From NCBI GenBank assembly GCA_015069695.1, contig JADCRZ010000024.1, forward strand, positions 38,168-102,167: a DNA stretch of 64,000 bases, given 5' to 3'. Under the pieces are notes generated by a model that worked only from the letters and a program-made list of their open reading frames with translations, did not search any database and was not told where the DNA came from. Source of the stretch: Williamsia sp. (GTDB taxonomy: Bacteria; Bacteroidota; Bacteroidia; Chitinophagales; Chitinophagaceae). Position 1 is the first letter of the stretch. Each line of letters starts with the position of its first letter. The translations under genes and the position numbers were made by a program. Below are positions 42,844 to 51,812 of the stretch, piece by piece.

Positions 42844-43518
42844 ATGAACAGCAAATCTTCTGAAGTCACGAAAAAGGCCATTGCGTATTATCGGGTGTCG
42901 ACGGAACGCCAAGGCGAGAGCGGCCTCGGCCTAGAGGCGCAGCAGCAATCCGTGGCGAACCATATCCAGTCCAGGAATGTCAATCTCGTCAAGGAATTCA
43001 TCGAGATTGAAAGCGGCAAGACATGCAAGCGGCCGGTTCTGAAAAGCGCACTTGAATACTGCAAAGCGAATAAAGCGCTTTTGCTGATCGCTAAGTTGGA
43101 TCGCTTGGGCAGGAATGTTGTTTTCATCTCGTCACTGATGGAAAGCAATGTCGAATTTATCGCTGTCGATAATCCCCATGCCAATAATCTCATACTGCAT
43201 ATCCTGGCCGCCTTTGCGCAGCATGAACGGGAGCAAATCAGCGAAAGAACGAAATTGGCTTTGCAGGCCGCTAAAAAACGCGGTGTCAAATTGGGCACGC
43301 ATGGTCATTTATTGGCGATGGAGAATAAAGCAAAGGCAGATCACTTTGCAAAGAAGATGAAGCCAATGATTTTGCAATTGAAGAAGAAAGGGTTCAAAAC
43401 TATCGACGCGCTTGCTATTGAGCTTAACCGGAAAAAAATTCCAACATATCGCAAGAATGCCAAATGGCATAAAAGCACAGTCCATAGTCTACTGTGCCGT
43501 ATAAGCAGTATAAGCTAA
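42844..43518 (+). CDS. Serine recombinase (resolvase/invertase family)
   Basis: 224 residues from ATG 42844. The catalytic domain has AYYRVSTERQGESGLGLEAQ (nucleophile Ser of YRVS), AKLDRLGRNVVFI and EREQISERTKLALQAAKKRGVKLG, the E-helix. The C-terminal part is a short helix-turn-helix-like tail (IDALAIELNRKKIPTYR, KWHKSTVHSLL). Could resolve or invert segments of the element; no obvious res site pair is seen. Confidence 0.88.
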   Translation: MNSKSSEVTKKAIAYYRVSTERQGESGLGLEAQQQSVANHIQSRNVNLVKEFIEIESGKTCKRPVLKSALEYCKANKALLLIAKLDRLGRNVVFISSLMESNVEFIAVDNPHANNLILHILAAFAQHEREQISERTKLALQAAKKRGVKLGTHGHLLAMENKAKADHFAKKMKPMILQLKKKGFKTIDALAIELNRKKIPTYRKNAKWHKSTVHSLLCRISSIS

Positions 43519-43849
43519 TCTAGTCACGCAATTGCGATGAAAAATTAGAATTTAACCTGGTATGGAAGCTAGCCTAATAAGATCTTTGCACTTTCACAGA
43601 TTAAGGCTTAATACTACTGTATCTATGTTAATGCTGCCTCTTTAGCTGTTTTTTGTTGGCGCTACGACTTCTCAATCCTAAAAGAATTTGAAAAATAAAT
43701 GGCATTTTAGCAATTGTTGTAAATGTTTTCTTACATTGGTGAAAACCCGTCTAACCCATAAGGCATTCTGCTTCCCCTTGTGAAATTTTGCTCATTTTTC
43801 TTTTTGGTGCAAAATTTACTGCTGGCAATATTAAACGCAAACTTTTCTT
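43519..43849. other. Intergenic region before the TIR gene
   Basis: About 330 nt, AT-rich, no gene seen. The TIR gene's promoter must lie here; TTTTTGG at about 43801-43807 and TATTAAAC at about 43828-43835 resemble the two elements, but spacing is 22 nt and the -7 match is poor. Confidence 0.35.
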
Positions 43850-45235
43850 ATGAAGAAATCTATTAAGCCTTTTGTGTTCGTAAGTTATGCGCATGAGGAA
43901 CCTAAGAAGAAAATAATTATAAAACTAATTAAGGTTATACTGGAAGCCAAAAAGGTCGACTATTGGCTTGATGAGAAAATAGCTGCTGGAGCCATATGGC
44001 GTGATGAGATAGATAGAGCCATCAAGAAAGCTGACATCGTATTTTGGATTGTTACGCCACTGTCTGTACACTCAGAATATGTGATTTATGAATTAGGGTT
44101 TGCTGCTGGATTAGGAAAGACGATTATTCCATTGATATTTGAAGAGGCAGAAATTCATTCTCGATTTCATGTCTTGCAAGCATTGCGATTGGATGAATGG
44201 AGCGACGAAGTCTGGGAAAAAGCGATGACAGCTGCAAGAAAGGCGTTTGATGAGAATTTGTTGAGATTGAAAAGTGAACAAGCCGCACAAAGAGAAGAAA
44301 AATTCAGCTGTGCAGGATATTTTGATTTAAAAGTCGAGCTTACTTACACTGCAATACTTGATGGCATCAAGATGTCTAAGAAGCGGGTGCAGATAATGGA
44401 CAATTGGATTTGCGAAGAAATTGGCTCGGTAAAAGAGGAAATTTTAAAAGCGCTTGAGAGGAATGTAAAATTCAAAATCTGCCTTTTAAATGTCAATTCT
44501 GTTAGCGGCTATGCCATTGCAAGGCAACGGTCACTAGATTTGGGTAAGGAATTAGATTTCGTGGCCGATCAAGTTGCAGCTAATTTGAGAGTTCTTCAAT
44601 CAATAACTCACGAGAATTTTGAGCTTCGTCTGTACTCGACTTTACCAACAATCGAAACTTACATTTTTGATGATAATTACTCAATAGGAAACTATTTGCA
44701 TGGCAAGCCTTCAAAATGTTCTACACATTCGCTTTTAAATTCGGCGTTTAAGGTTAATCGCAGTTTGGATGTGACTGGTGAAGTAGAAAAGAATTTCAAT
44801 GACGTTTTTCTCAAAGCAGAATCAGCGAGCAAAGCGTCTGAAGTATATGTGCAGGAGTTACATCATATTAGTTTGCCTGTTCGAGAGCTTGAAAAGGCAA
44901 GAGCATTCTATTTGGAAGTTTTGGAACTCAAGGAAATAGAACGACCACAAATTTTTGATTTTGATGGAGTGTGGTTTGAGCTTCCGAGTGGACAACAGTT
45001 GCACCTTATTTATAACCCACAAGGTTCTTATCGGATTGATGTTCCACTAAGAAAAGATGGTAAGGCGCCCGATATACATTTTGCACTTCGCGTAAGTCAT
45101 GAAACGTTTCATAAAATCATGTCTGTTGTTTCACTAAAGAGCATTGAATACCTATTGCAACCGTTTGATGCCAAATTTTTGCAATTGTATGTTCTAGATC
45201 CCGATAGACACATAATTGAAATTACAGTCTTGTGA
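43850..45235 (+). CDS. TIR - PLD-like - VOC (glyoxalase) fusion protein
   Basis: 461 residues, three domains. TIR (about 1-140): FVFVSYAHEEPKK at 8-20 and HSEYVIYELGFAAGLGK with catalytic-type Glu81. Middle (about 152-300): pattern of a phospholipase-D-like domain without HKD motifs (KKRVQIMDNWICEE, LERNVKFKICLLNVNS, FELRLYSTLPTIETYIFDD). C-terminal VOC (about 333-461): LHHISLPVRELEKARAFYLEVL, GQQLHLIYN and LDPDRHIIEITVL with H339, H385 and E457 as metal ligands. TIR domains of bacterial defence proteins degrade NAD or make signal nucleotides; joining one to a metal-binding VOC domain is unusual. Gene context is a mobile-element cargo region. Confidence 0.85.
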   Translation: MKKSIKPFVFVSYAHEEPKKKIIIKLIKVILEAKKVDYWLDEKIAAGAIWRDEIDRAIKKADIVFWIVTPLSVHSEYVIYELGFAAGLGKTIIPLIFEEAEIHSRFHVLQALRLDEWSDEVWEKAMTAARKAFDENLLRLKSEQAAQREEKFSCAGYFDLKVELTYTAILDGIKMSKKRVQIMDNWICEEIGSVKEEILKALERNVKFKICLLNVNSVSGYAIARQRSLDLGKELDFVADQVAANLRVLQSITHENFELRLYSTLPTIETYIFDDNYSIGNYLHGKPSKCSTHSLLNSAFKVNRSLDVTGEVEKNFNDVFLKAESASKASEVYVQELHHISLPVRELEKARAFYLEVLELKEIERPQIFDFDGVWFELPSGQQLHLIYNPQGSYRIDVPLRKDGKAPDIHFALRVSHETFHKIMSVVSLKSIEYLLQPFDAKFLQLYVLDPDRHIIEITVL

Positions 45236-45261
45236 TATTATTATGAGTCGGTAACCGGGCG

Positions 45262-46257
45262 TCATTCATTATAGCCATTTATGAGATTTACGATGACCTG
45301 TGTCATGATGTCTTTTTCCTCCGGCTTGCTTTCAGCAACCATAAGTGTCAGCGCTACCAAAGCATTGTCCGCAATGCGTTTGGAGCCATCTTTGCGGTAA
45401 AGAACACTGTTTTTGTCTAAAAACCATACAAACAAAAAGGCAGCGATCCGTTTGTTACCATCAGAAAAGGAATGGTTTTTAACAACGAAATAAAGGAGAT
45501 TGGCTGCCTTTTCCTCGACGCTTGGATATAAATCTTCACCTCCAAAAGATTGATAAATTGTTGCGATTGAACTCTTGAACGATTCATCTTTTTCATTCCC
45601 GAAAAGACTGCTGCCGCCAAACTTGTCCTTGAGTTCCTGAACAGCCTTGATGGCTTCTTTATAGGTTGCAATAAAAGCCTGCTTTTTATGAGTAGCTTCA
45701 ATAGTTAATTGCTGGTGATCATATTTATCCAGCACATCGAGTGCGTAGGTGTAATCCGTAATGACCTTCAGCAAGCCGCCGGCTTCGTCCGTAGTCAGAG
45801 ACTTTGACTCAGTAACATTTCCAAGAAGCTTGACGGTTTTCTTTAAAGCCTCAAATTGCTCTGTTTGTTCATTCAGCCGTTTTTCATTCAAGGCGTAGCC
45901 TTTGACAATGTAATCTTTCAGGATTTTATTCGCCCAAATACGGAATTGAGTGCCCCTCTTTGAGCTTACCCGATAGCCTACAGACAAAATAATATCTAGA
46001 TTATAATGAGTTACGTTCCTTTTAACATTTCTCTTTCCTTCTTTTTGAACTACCGAGAAAACCTCGGTAGTTGCCTGTTCTTCTAGCTCGCCTTCAAAAT
46101 ATATATTTTTAATATGTAAACCAACAGTGTCTACGTCTTTATCGAACAGTTCAGACATCACACGCTGTGAAAGCCATAACGTTTCATTTTCTAAAGTAAC
46201 ATCAATAGCCGTTTGCCCGTCAGGTGTTTGATAAATAACAATTTTCTGGTCTTCCAT
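45262..46257 (-). CDS. RhuM-family protein with C-terminal Fic/Doc domain
   Basis: 331 residues. The N-terminal RhuM domain has IVIYQTPDGQTAIDVTLENETLWLSQ, the first copy of its standard start, then the KRNVTHYNLDIILSVGYRV signature; a central helical linker follows; the C-terminal Fic domain has NHSFSDGNKRIAAFLFVWFL (HxFxDGNKR, Doc-like). Doc-type Fic proteins phosphorylate or AMPylate targets such as EF-Tu, but the substrate here is unknown. It converges on the TIR gene (26-nt gap) and lies upstream of the integrase's end. Confidence 0.9.
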   Translation of the reverse strand: MEDQKIVIYQTPDGQTAIDVTLENETLWLSQRVMSELFDKDVDTVGLHIKNIYFEGELEEQATTEVFSVVQKEGKRNVKRNVTHYNLDIILSVGYRVSSKRGTQFRIWANKILKDYIVKGYALNEKRLNEQTEQFEALKKTVKLLGNVTESKSLTTDEAGGLLKVITDYTYALDVLDKYDHQQLTIEATHKKQAFIATYKEAIKAVQELKDKFGGSSLFGNEKDESFKSSIATIYQSFGGEDLYPSVEEKAANLLYFVVKNHSFSDGNKRIAAFLFVWFLDKNSVLYRKDGSKRIADNALVALTLMVAESKPEEKDIMTQVIVNLINGYNE

Positions 46258-46325
46258 TTTATCCTCCTTGTTCTGCTATTATACCGGTAAGCAAAATATC
46301 TTGTAAATTGAAATAGTTAGTCCAT

Positions 46326-47585
46326 TTACGCTCCTGGCTTTGGCTGGATTCTGGACTTATTGATAACGGCATCGAGCGCCTCATCCGCATCTTTATGGAT
46401 GAAATTCTGCTGATAGCCGATCGTCGTGGACACATGCGAATGCCGGTAGAGTTTCTGCAGCATTTGAATTGGAATCGCATCTCCGGCCAGGGAGCCAAAA
46501 GTATGCCGTGCGATGTGCATGGTCAGTTTCTTATTAATGCCAGCGGCCGGGGCGACATGAAGGCGCAGGCACTTGTCGATTGCACTAGTTTTAAAAGCAA
46601 TGGTGCGTTGGGTGATAAAATCATCATGCAGATCGACGCCTTTTAATTCAGGAAATATCAGGTCGTCTTTATGCTTCCGAAGATGCTCATACTGCTGCAA
46701 GATAAGAAGGGCTTTCTCCGGAACTTTAAGCGAGCCGCCTTTGTCGTTCTTGCCCATCGAGTAATGAAGGCGGTCATTTTGAAAGTCCGACCATTTCAGC
46801 CGCAGTGCATCGGACACGCGCATGCCGGCAAAATAAAAGGAGATCAGCCATAAATTCCGGCAATGATGGTGGTAAGGATCGGGCAGCTCCACGTTTTCCA
46901 GGCTTTCCAAATCTTCCGGCGATAAGCCGACTTTGTTGCTGTCCGGGAACTTGATCTTGATGCCGCCCTTGCCGAAAGGCGATTGCTCTTTGGTGACGAC
47001 CTCGTTTTTGCTCGCATGGGCAAATACCGAGCGAAGAACGGCCAGATGATTGGCAACCGTCCGCGCGCTGATCGGTTTCTTGCCTTTTGTTGATTTATAT
47101 CCGGACTTAAGATACACAACGAATCTTTCGAGCAACCCAATGGACAAATCAGCGAAAGAAATGTCTTCGTTTTTGAGAAAGTCTTTAAAATGACCAATGC
47201 GCGGTTTATCGGCAGTGTACTGATTGTACTTGCCGGATTTTTTGAGATTGTCCAGATAGCTTTGCGACTGAGGAAAGAAAGTCGCGCCTGTGCTCGGCTT
47301 AATCTTGTTGCGGACAGTCTTCGCACTGGATTGATCTTTTTTGCTTTCAACTTCCAGAGCCCAGTCGGTTGCTTCTGAAAGCTTTTTGAGCAGGTAGTTG
47401 TTCAGCCGAACGTGATTTGGATAGGTTCTCTTGACCTGATGCAGATTTTCATCCCAATATTTGGGATGAATGCTGTAATTCAAATAGATATATGAGGTCT
47501 TGCGGTCTTTGGTGATGCGGATCGCGAGCGGAGAAGTGCCGTCGGCTTTTTCTTCTTTGCGAAGGATAATTTTTACGGATGCCAT
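46326..47585 (-). CDS. int: Tyrosine integrase of the element (Bacteroidota type)
   Basis: 419 residues: N-terminal arm/SAM-like DNA-binding part (VKIILRKEEKADGTSPLAIRITKDRKTSYIYL, split by a charged turn), central SAM5-type core-binding domain, and a catalytic domain with AGMRVSDALRL (Arg), MHIARHTFGSLAG (H-x-x-R-H), RHSHVSTTIGYQQNF (nucleophile Tyr). All catalytic residues are present, unlike in the second recombinase. It begins 130 nt from the attR repeat, the expected place for the enzyme that recombines tRNA-Phe. Confidence 0.95.
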   Translation of the reverse strand: MASVKIILRKEEKADGTSPLAIRITKDRKTSYIYLNYSIHPKYWDENLHQVKRTYPNHVRLNNYLLKKLSEATDWALEVESKKDQSSAKTVRNKIKPSTGATFFPQSQSYLDNLKKSGKYNQYTADKPRIGHFKDFLKNEDISFADLSIGLLERFVVYLKSGYKSTKGKKPISARTVANHLAVLRSVFAHASKNEVVTKEQSPFGKGGIKIKFPDSNKVGLSPEDLESLENVELPDPYHHHCRNLWLISFYFAGMRVSDALRLKWSDFQNDRLHYSMGKNDKGGSLKVPEKALLILQQYEHLRKHKDDLIFPELKGVDLHDDFITQRTIAFKTSAIDKCLRLHVAPAAGINKKLTMHIARHTFGSLAGDAIPIQMLQKLYRHSHVSTTIGYQQNFIHKDADEALDAVINKSRIQPKPGA

Positions 47586-47715
47586 AGTTTATTTACTACA
47601 ACAATACTACAACATTTTGCCTATTTATGTGGTTGTATGAGGAACAAATTAATTGAATTAATGCTGATTATCAACGAAATAAGAACAAATGACACCATAT
47701 CAAACCGTTTAATCC

Positions 47716-47811
47716 AGGACTGAAAATCCTTGTGTCGGCGGTTCGATCCCGCCCCACACCACGGTGAAAATCAGGCGATTATAACGAAAATGTTGTAATC
47801 GCTTTTTTATT
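47716..47811 (+). repeat. attR: right direct repeat of the element
   Basis: Second copy of the tRNA-Phe 3' half and terminator; first 58 nt (47716-47773) identical to 17573-17630. The 5' tRNA half is absent, so this copy is not a functional tRNA. Confidence 0.93.
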
Positions 47812-48473
47812 TACTTTAATAATACCTCAACGCTGCTTTGCACTTATCTATAAAGCAAGGATTGAACTTACCACGTTAAAGACAGTGGAATTTCAGAGAG
47901 GAACATAACCCACTACCGGAATTGATGAAGAACCTTTTATGTATGGATCCGGCACTGATGCCTATTGAATTATTTTTTTACCTCCTTGTAAAAAACTGTT
48001 CTTGGTTATTTCTATGATTAGAGAATTATTTATCTGCATGGTTTTCCTGTTCTGAATTGTACACGCAGTGCGTATACAATCTTGATGCTTGTTAGAATGT
48101 GATATGAGCCCTGCCTGTAAGCAGTTTCGAGCCGACGATCAATCATCTGTGCAAATCTAACATTGAATGTAAGGATTGCATGGATGCTACTTACAGAAAT
48201 GGAAACAACTTATCCAGTTTCATTGCGTTCAATTCCGGTAAACCAAATCAGCTCATAGAAATCATGGCGGTGAAGTCCATCAAAGGTCTCGTCATCTGCC
48301 TCTTCAATGGGACAAACAAGAAAAGAAGAGCCCGTTAAACGGTGTACCGGAATGCTATTCGGGCTGTTATTTCTGCTCATAAGCTTATTTCACCTCGGGA
48401 TTGCTTGAGAAATTACTACAGATTCCGCACACACCCTAACCAGCGCTGAATTGCTGCTTCAATCATTTGCTGA
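47812..48473. other. Gene-poor region right of attR
   Basis: About 660 nt. A 52-codon open frame at 48180-48338 (plus) and an 18-codon frame at 48352 exist but have no recognisable product. Looks like chromosomal DNA or decayed gene remains outside the element. Confidence 0.4.
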
Positions 48474-49127
48474 TCAATAAGCAACAGTAAAACGCCTGCG
48501 AATGTGTTTGGGATCTTCTATCTCATCGACGATGGCCACCGCCACATCTTCAACAGAAATAACACTTCTTCCTTGTTCATTGTACACAGGATTGTCCAGG
48601 CCGGTGCGGTATTGCCCTTTTCTTTCTCCGGAAGTGCCGTGATGCATTTCAACGGCAGGACTTAAAAACGTCCAATCCAGGTCTTGTTCATTCTGCAGAA
48701 CATTTAAATAGTCCCTTGCTGCCAGGGCGCCGGGTTTCCACTGCTCCGGGAACCCGGGCGTATCCACCACCTGCATGCCTTCGGCAACATAAAGACTACC
48801 CGCACCGCCAATAACCACGAGCCTTTTTACCCCTGCCTGTTTTACGCCTTCCTGAATGGCTGCGGCGCCTTGCAAAAACTCATTGTAAAGGTTCGGGTTT
48901 GTCCATCCTGCATTATAAGCACTGATCACCGCATCATGCCCCTTCACAGCTTTGGCTACCTCCTCTGCGTCTAACACGTTTATCTTTATGGCAACAACCT
49001 CTTTATGAGGCTGTATGCTTTCCGGGTGGCGGGCCATCGCTGTAACGTGGTGACCTCTTTCTACCAGTTCATGTAAAATTGCTTTGCCGACAAAACCCGT
49101 TGCTCCAATTAAGGCTACTTTCATCAT
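48474..49127 (-). CDS. NAD(P)-binding Rossmann protein (NmrA/SDR-like)
   Basis: 217 residues, atypical short-chain dehydrogenase: MKVALIGATGFVGKAILHELVERGHHVTAMAR nucleotide site (GxTGxxG), VVIGGAGSLYV and FLSPAVEMHHG. This group holds redox sensors and flavin/quinone reductases; no catalytic YxxxK is evident. Downstream of an Rrf2 regulator in the same direction with a 57-nt gap, so likely controlled by it. Tandem Met at start; 49127 or 49124 are both possible. Confidence 0.88.
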   Translation of the reverse strand: MMKVALIGATGFVGKAILHELVERGHHVTAMARHPESIQPHKEVVAIKINVLDAEEVAKAVKGHDAVISAYNAGWTNPNLYNEFLQGAAAIQEGVKQAGVKRLVVIGGAGSLYVAEGMQVVDTPGFPEQWKPGALAARDYLNVLQNEQDLDWTFLSPAVEMHHGTSGERKGQYRTGLDNPVYNEQGRSVISVEDVAVAIVDEIEDPKHIRRRFTVAY

Positions 49128-49184
49128 TTGTTTTTTATGGTTTTTAAACTGTATTTAAAATAGTTACAGTTCCGAATACGGAAA

Positions 49185-49592
49185 TCAGTTGAACTTTTTG
49201 GCGAAATCCCTCAAGGTTATTTTTCCCATCTGTTTGATCAACGCTTCATCAGCAGCACGGAACAAGTCGTTCAGGTGAACGTTGATTTGTTTGCCGACCA
49301 GGCAGTCCGGATTGGGATCATTGGACCGGCCAAGAAGCTGTACATCATTCACGGCTCTATACACATCGGACAAACGGATTTGCGAAGCTGGCTTCCCCAA
49401 TAGATAACCACCGCCCTTGCCTTCCTTACTTTCAACAAAGCCATGTGCCCGCAGGTTGCCAATCTCTTTTCGAACCACCACGGGGTTAACATTGATACTG
49501 CCTGCAATAAACCCGGAAGAAAGCAATTCCCCTTTCTTTGTTTCAAGAAGCGTAAGGATATGCAATGCCGTAGCAAACCGTCCGTTGTTCAT
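49185..49592 (-). CDS. Rrf2-family transcriptional regulator
   Basis: 135 residues from ATG 49592 (MNNGRFATALHILTLLE); the frame extends 26 codons upstream but that segment is not conserved-looking. The winged helix has SINVNPVVVRKEIGNLRAHGFVESKEGKGGGYLLGKPASQI, split at the turn, then VYRAVNDVQLLG. Only one Cys (DCLVG), so an iron-sulphur cluster is unlikely; closer to the Ywnb/YwgB type. Adjacent NAD(P)-binding gene is the likely target. Confidence 0.9.
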   Translation of the reverse strand: MNNGRFATALHILTLLETKKGELLSSGFIAGSINVNPVVVRKEIGNLRAHGFVESKEGKGGGYLLGKPASQIRLSDVYRAVNDVQLLGRSNDPNPDCLVGKQINVHLNDLFRAADEALIKQMGKITLRDFAKKFN

Positions 49593-49792
49593 TCTGTAAC
49601 ATGTGTTGTTACAGTAAAGGTAGTCGTTCTGATCAACCCGGATAGAATTTCTTATACTGCCGTCAGCCAATCAGGTTTCGAAGACACGGTCTGCTTATCT
49701 TGTTTGGACTTTTCAACACAATAAACTTGGACGGTATAACAAAACAGGCTGTTCTTTTTAGGATGAATTTTGTGGTCTAATCATCAAAGGAT

Positions 49793-50836
49793 ATGACAAA
49801 CATAGACAAAGAAAAAACTGTTCTGGTGACTGGTGGCTCAGGATTCATTGCCGTTCATTGCATGGTGAAATTGCTTCAGCAAGGTTATACTGTCCGTACA
49901 ACCCTTCGTTCATTGAGCCGGGAAAATGAAGTAAAAGACATGCTTAAATACGGCGGTATTACTTCGCTTGAGAAACTCTCGTTCATAGAGGCTGACCTGA
50001 CATCAGACAGGGCCTGGAAGGAAGCCGCTACAGGTTGCGATTATGTATTGCATGTGGCATCCCCTACACCCGCTATTCAGTTCAAACACGAAGATGAAAT
50101 GATCAATCCGGCAAAGGATGGTGTGCTGCGGGTTTTAAAAGCTGCAAAGGCCGCAGGTGTAAAACGCGTAGTGCTCACTTCTGCTTTTGGGGCCATCGGT
50201 ATGGGACACAAGAGCCGGACAACACCATACACTGAAAAGGATTGGACGGACTTGCATGCCAACATTCATCCTTACCAGAAATCAAAAACGATCGCTGAAC
50301 AAACTGCATGGGACTTTGTAAAAGGGGAAGGTGGCAGTCTGGAGCTTGCAGCTGTAAATCCGGTAGGCGTTATGGGACCTGTTCTGGGAAAGGATTTTTC
50401 GCATTCCCAGCGGGTGATCCGGCAAATGCTGGAAGGTGAAATAAAAGCTTGTCCAAAGATTGCTTCGTGTTATGTGGATGTTCGGGATGTTGCCGATTTG
50501 CATTTGCTTGCGATGACCCATCCAAAAGCAAAGGGAGAACGGTTTCTTGCCACTACAGGCGATACCCTGTCCATGCTCGATGTGGCAAAAATTTTAAGAC
50601 GCCGGTTGGGTGATGTTGCAGGCAAAGTTCCCACTAAAGAATTACCCAACTGGTTGCTAAAAATAGCTGCGTTAAAAAATCCATCCTTAAAAATGATAAT
50701 TACTTTGCTGCATCAGTACATGCAAGCAAGCGGAGAAAAAGCAAAACAAGTTTTACATTGGTCGCCCCGTTCAAATGAAGAAGCCATTGTAGCAACCGCT
50801 GAAAGCATGCTGAGCTTGGGGCTCATCAAAAAATAA
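49793..50836 (+). CDS. NAD(P)-dependent reductase of the DFR/aldehyde reductase group
   Basis: 347 residues, extended SDR: VLVTGGSGFIAVHCMVKLLQQGYTVRTTLR, VLHVASPTP, SAFGAIGMG, PYQKSKTIAEQTAWDF (YxxxK catalytic) and AAVNPVGVMGP. Matches dihydroflavonol-4-reductase-like enzymes that reduce aldehydes or ketones in bacteria. Divergent from the Rrf2 gene across 200 nt; followed by a truncated reductase start and an AraC gene. Confidence 0.92.
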   Translation: MTNIDKEKTVLVTGGSGFIAVHCMVKLLQQGYTVRTTLRSLSRENEVKDMLKYGGITSLEKLSFIEADLTSDRAWKEAATGCDYVLHVASPTPAIQFKHEDEMINPAKDGVLRVLKAAKAAGVKRVVLTSAFGAIGMGHKSRTTPYTEKDWTDLHANIHPYQKSKTIAEQTAWDFVKGEGGSLELAAVNPVGVMGPVLGKDFSHSQRVIRQMLEGEIKACPKIASCYVDVRDVADLHLLAMTHPKAKGERFLATTGDTLSMLDVAKILRRRLGDVAGKVPTKELPNWLLKIAALKNPSLKMIITLLHQYMQASGEKAKQVLHWSPRSNEEAIVATAESMLSLGLIKK

Positions 50837-50841
50837 AGAAA

Positions 50842-50892
50842 ATGAAGGCAATCATAACAGGGGCAATGGGCATGGCAGGTGGAAGTAGATGA
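50842..50892 (+). pseudogene. Truncated start of an NAD(P)-binding gene
   Basis: Reads MKAIITGAMGMAGGSR and stops: the first beta strand and glycine-rich loop of a Rossmann protein, cut short just after. Sits 5 nt past the reductase stop and runs into the AraC leader. Looks like the scar of a deleted gene. Confidence 0.6.
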
Positions 50893-50926
50893 TATTGAAC
50901 AATCGGCCAAACAACCATGTAAACAG

Positions 50927-51730
50927 ATGAAAGAAACAGCTATATCCAATTGTTACATAAGCCCGACCCCTTCTACCGAGCAGTTTATACCCAACCATAC
51001 TTTTATGTATCTGGTGGCCGGATCTATGACGGTTTATGACGGGAGCAAGGAGTATAAGATCAAGCCAGGCGATTATGGAATTGGAAGAAGAAACTTTTTA
51101 TCCAGGTATACGAAGCTGGCAGATAAAGGTGATTTCAGAAAGATCTACATTGTTTTTGAACAGGATTTCCTAAAAGAATTCAATGCAACTTTTAAGTATG
51201 AAGTAGAAAATCAAAAACCGGCACAGGCGATTATACAGCTGAATAAAAGCAAGTTGATCGACAGCTTCATTCAATCTTTAATGCCCTATTTCAATGAAAA
51301 TGGAATCATTGATGGCGACTTCCTGAATATAAAGCGCAGTGAACTCCTGTTGGTGTTACTGAAAACAAATCCCCAATTAGCCGGTGTCTTCTTTGATTTC
51401 AGCAATCCGGAGAAAATAAACCTGGAAGAGTTCATGAACCGCAATTACAAGTTCAACGTAAGCATCGAACGGTTTGCTTATTTAACCGGCAGAAGTCTGT
51501 CTGCATTTAAAAGGGATTTCGAAAAAACATTCAAGGCAACGCCAAGCCACTGGCTGGTACAAAAACGCCTGGAAGAGGCGTATTATCTGCTGAGCAAGAA
51601 AGCCAAAAAGCCATCAGATATTTATCTTGACCTGGGTTTTGAGAACTTCTCTCATTTTTCATTTGCCTTTAAAAAAATGTATGGCCACTCGCCAACACAA
51701 ATAACCCAAATAGGGAAAACCGGCAGCTGA
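50927..51730 (+). CDS. AraC-family transcriptional regulator
   Basis: 267 residues from ATG 50927; the frame opens further upstream through the decayed gene. An N-terminal sensor-like half (TFMYLVAGSMTVYDGSKEYKIKPGDYGI, cupin-like) and a C-terminal double HTH (YKFNVSIERFAYLTGRSLSAFKRDFEKTFKATPSHWLVQKRL and SDIYLDLGFENFSHFSFAFKKMYGHSPTQ, in segments). Probably controls the neighbouring reductases. Confidence 0.92.
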   Translation: MKETAISNCYISPTPSTEQFIPNHTFMYLVAGSMTVYDGSKEYKIKPGDYGIGRRNFLSRYTKLADKGDFRKIYIVFEQDFLKEFNATFKYEVENQKPAQAIIQLNKSKLIDSFIQSLMPYFNENGIIDGDFLNIKRSELLLVLLKTNPQLAGVFFDFSNPEKINLEEFMNRNYKFNVSIERFAYLTGRSLSAFKRDFEKTFKATPSHWLVQKRLEEAYYLLSKKAKKPSDIYLDLGFENFSHFSFAFKKMYGHSPTQITQIGKTGS

Positions 51731-51812
51731 ACCTGTAACATCAACCTCGAAAACTTCGGACTTTTACTGGTCAGTTTAACCCCATAATACCCAATGAGGG
51801 AAGTTCACGGAA

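Larger units (their letters stand above)
17573..47811. mobile_element. Integrative mobilizable element in tRNA-Phe, about 30.1 kb
   Basis: Bounded by the 96-bp direct repeat 17573-17668 / 47716-47811, which spans the 3' half of tRNA-Phe and its terminator. Contents support mobility: a Bacteroidota tyrosine integrase 130 nt inside the right repeat, a MobF relaxase, a coupling ATPase, ArdC antirestriction protein, RadC, primase, an excisionase-like HTH, a second tyrosine recombinase and a serine recombinase. No VirB/Tra channel genes are seen, so transfer would depend on a helper. Cargo includes a ubiquitin-like operon, a TIR fusion and two Fic proteins. Codon use and base composition change several times inside, indicating a mosaic. 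Confidence 0.9.

Noticed and set aside
17573..47811. CRISPR array or Cas genes
   Set aside because: No regularly spaced repeats or Cas-like proteins seen; repeats found are att copies, iteron-like motifs and a gene duplication.
17573..47811. Self-transmissible ICE
   Set aside because: No channel or mating-pair genes seen, so mobilizable element is the better call.
48180..48338. 52-codon frame right of attR
   Set aside because: No recognised product and no ribosome site; kept only as a note in the intergenic entry.
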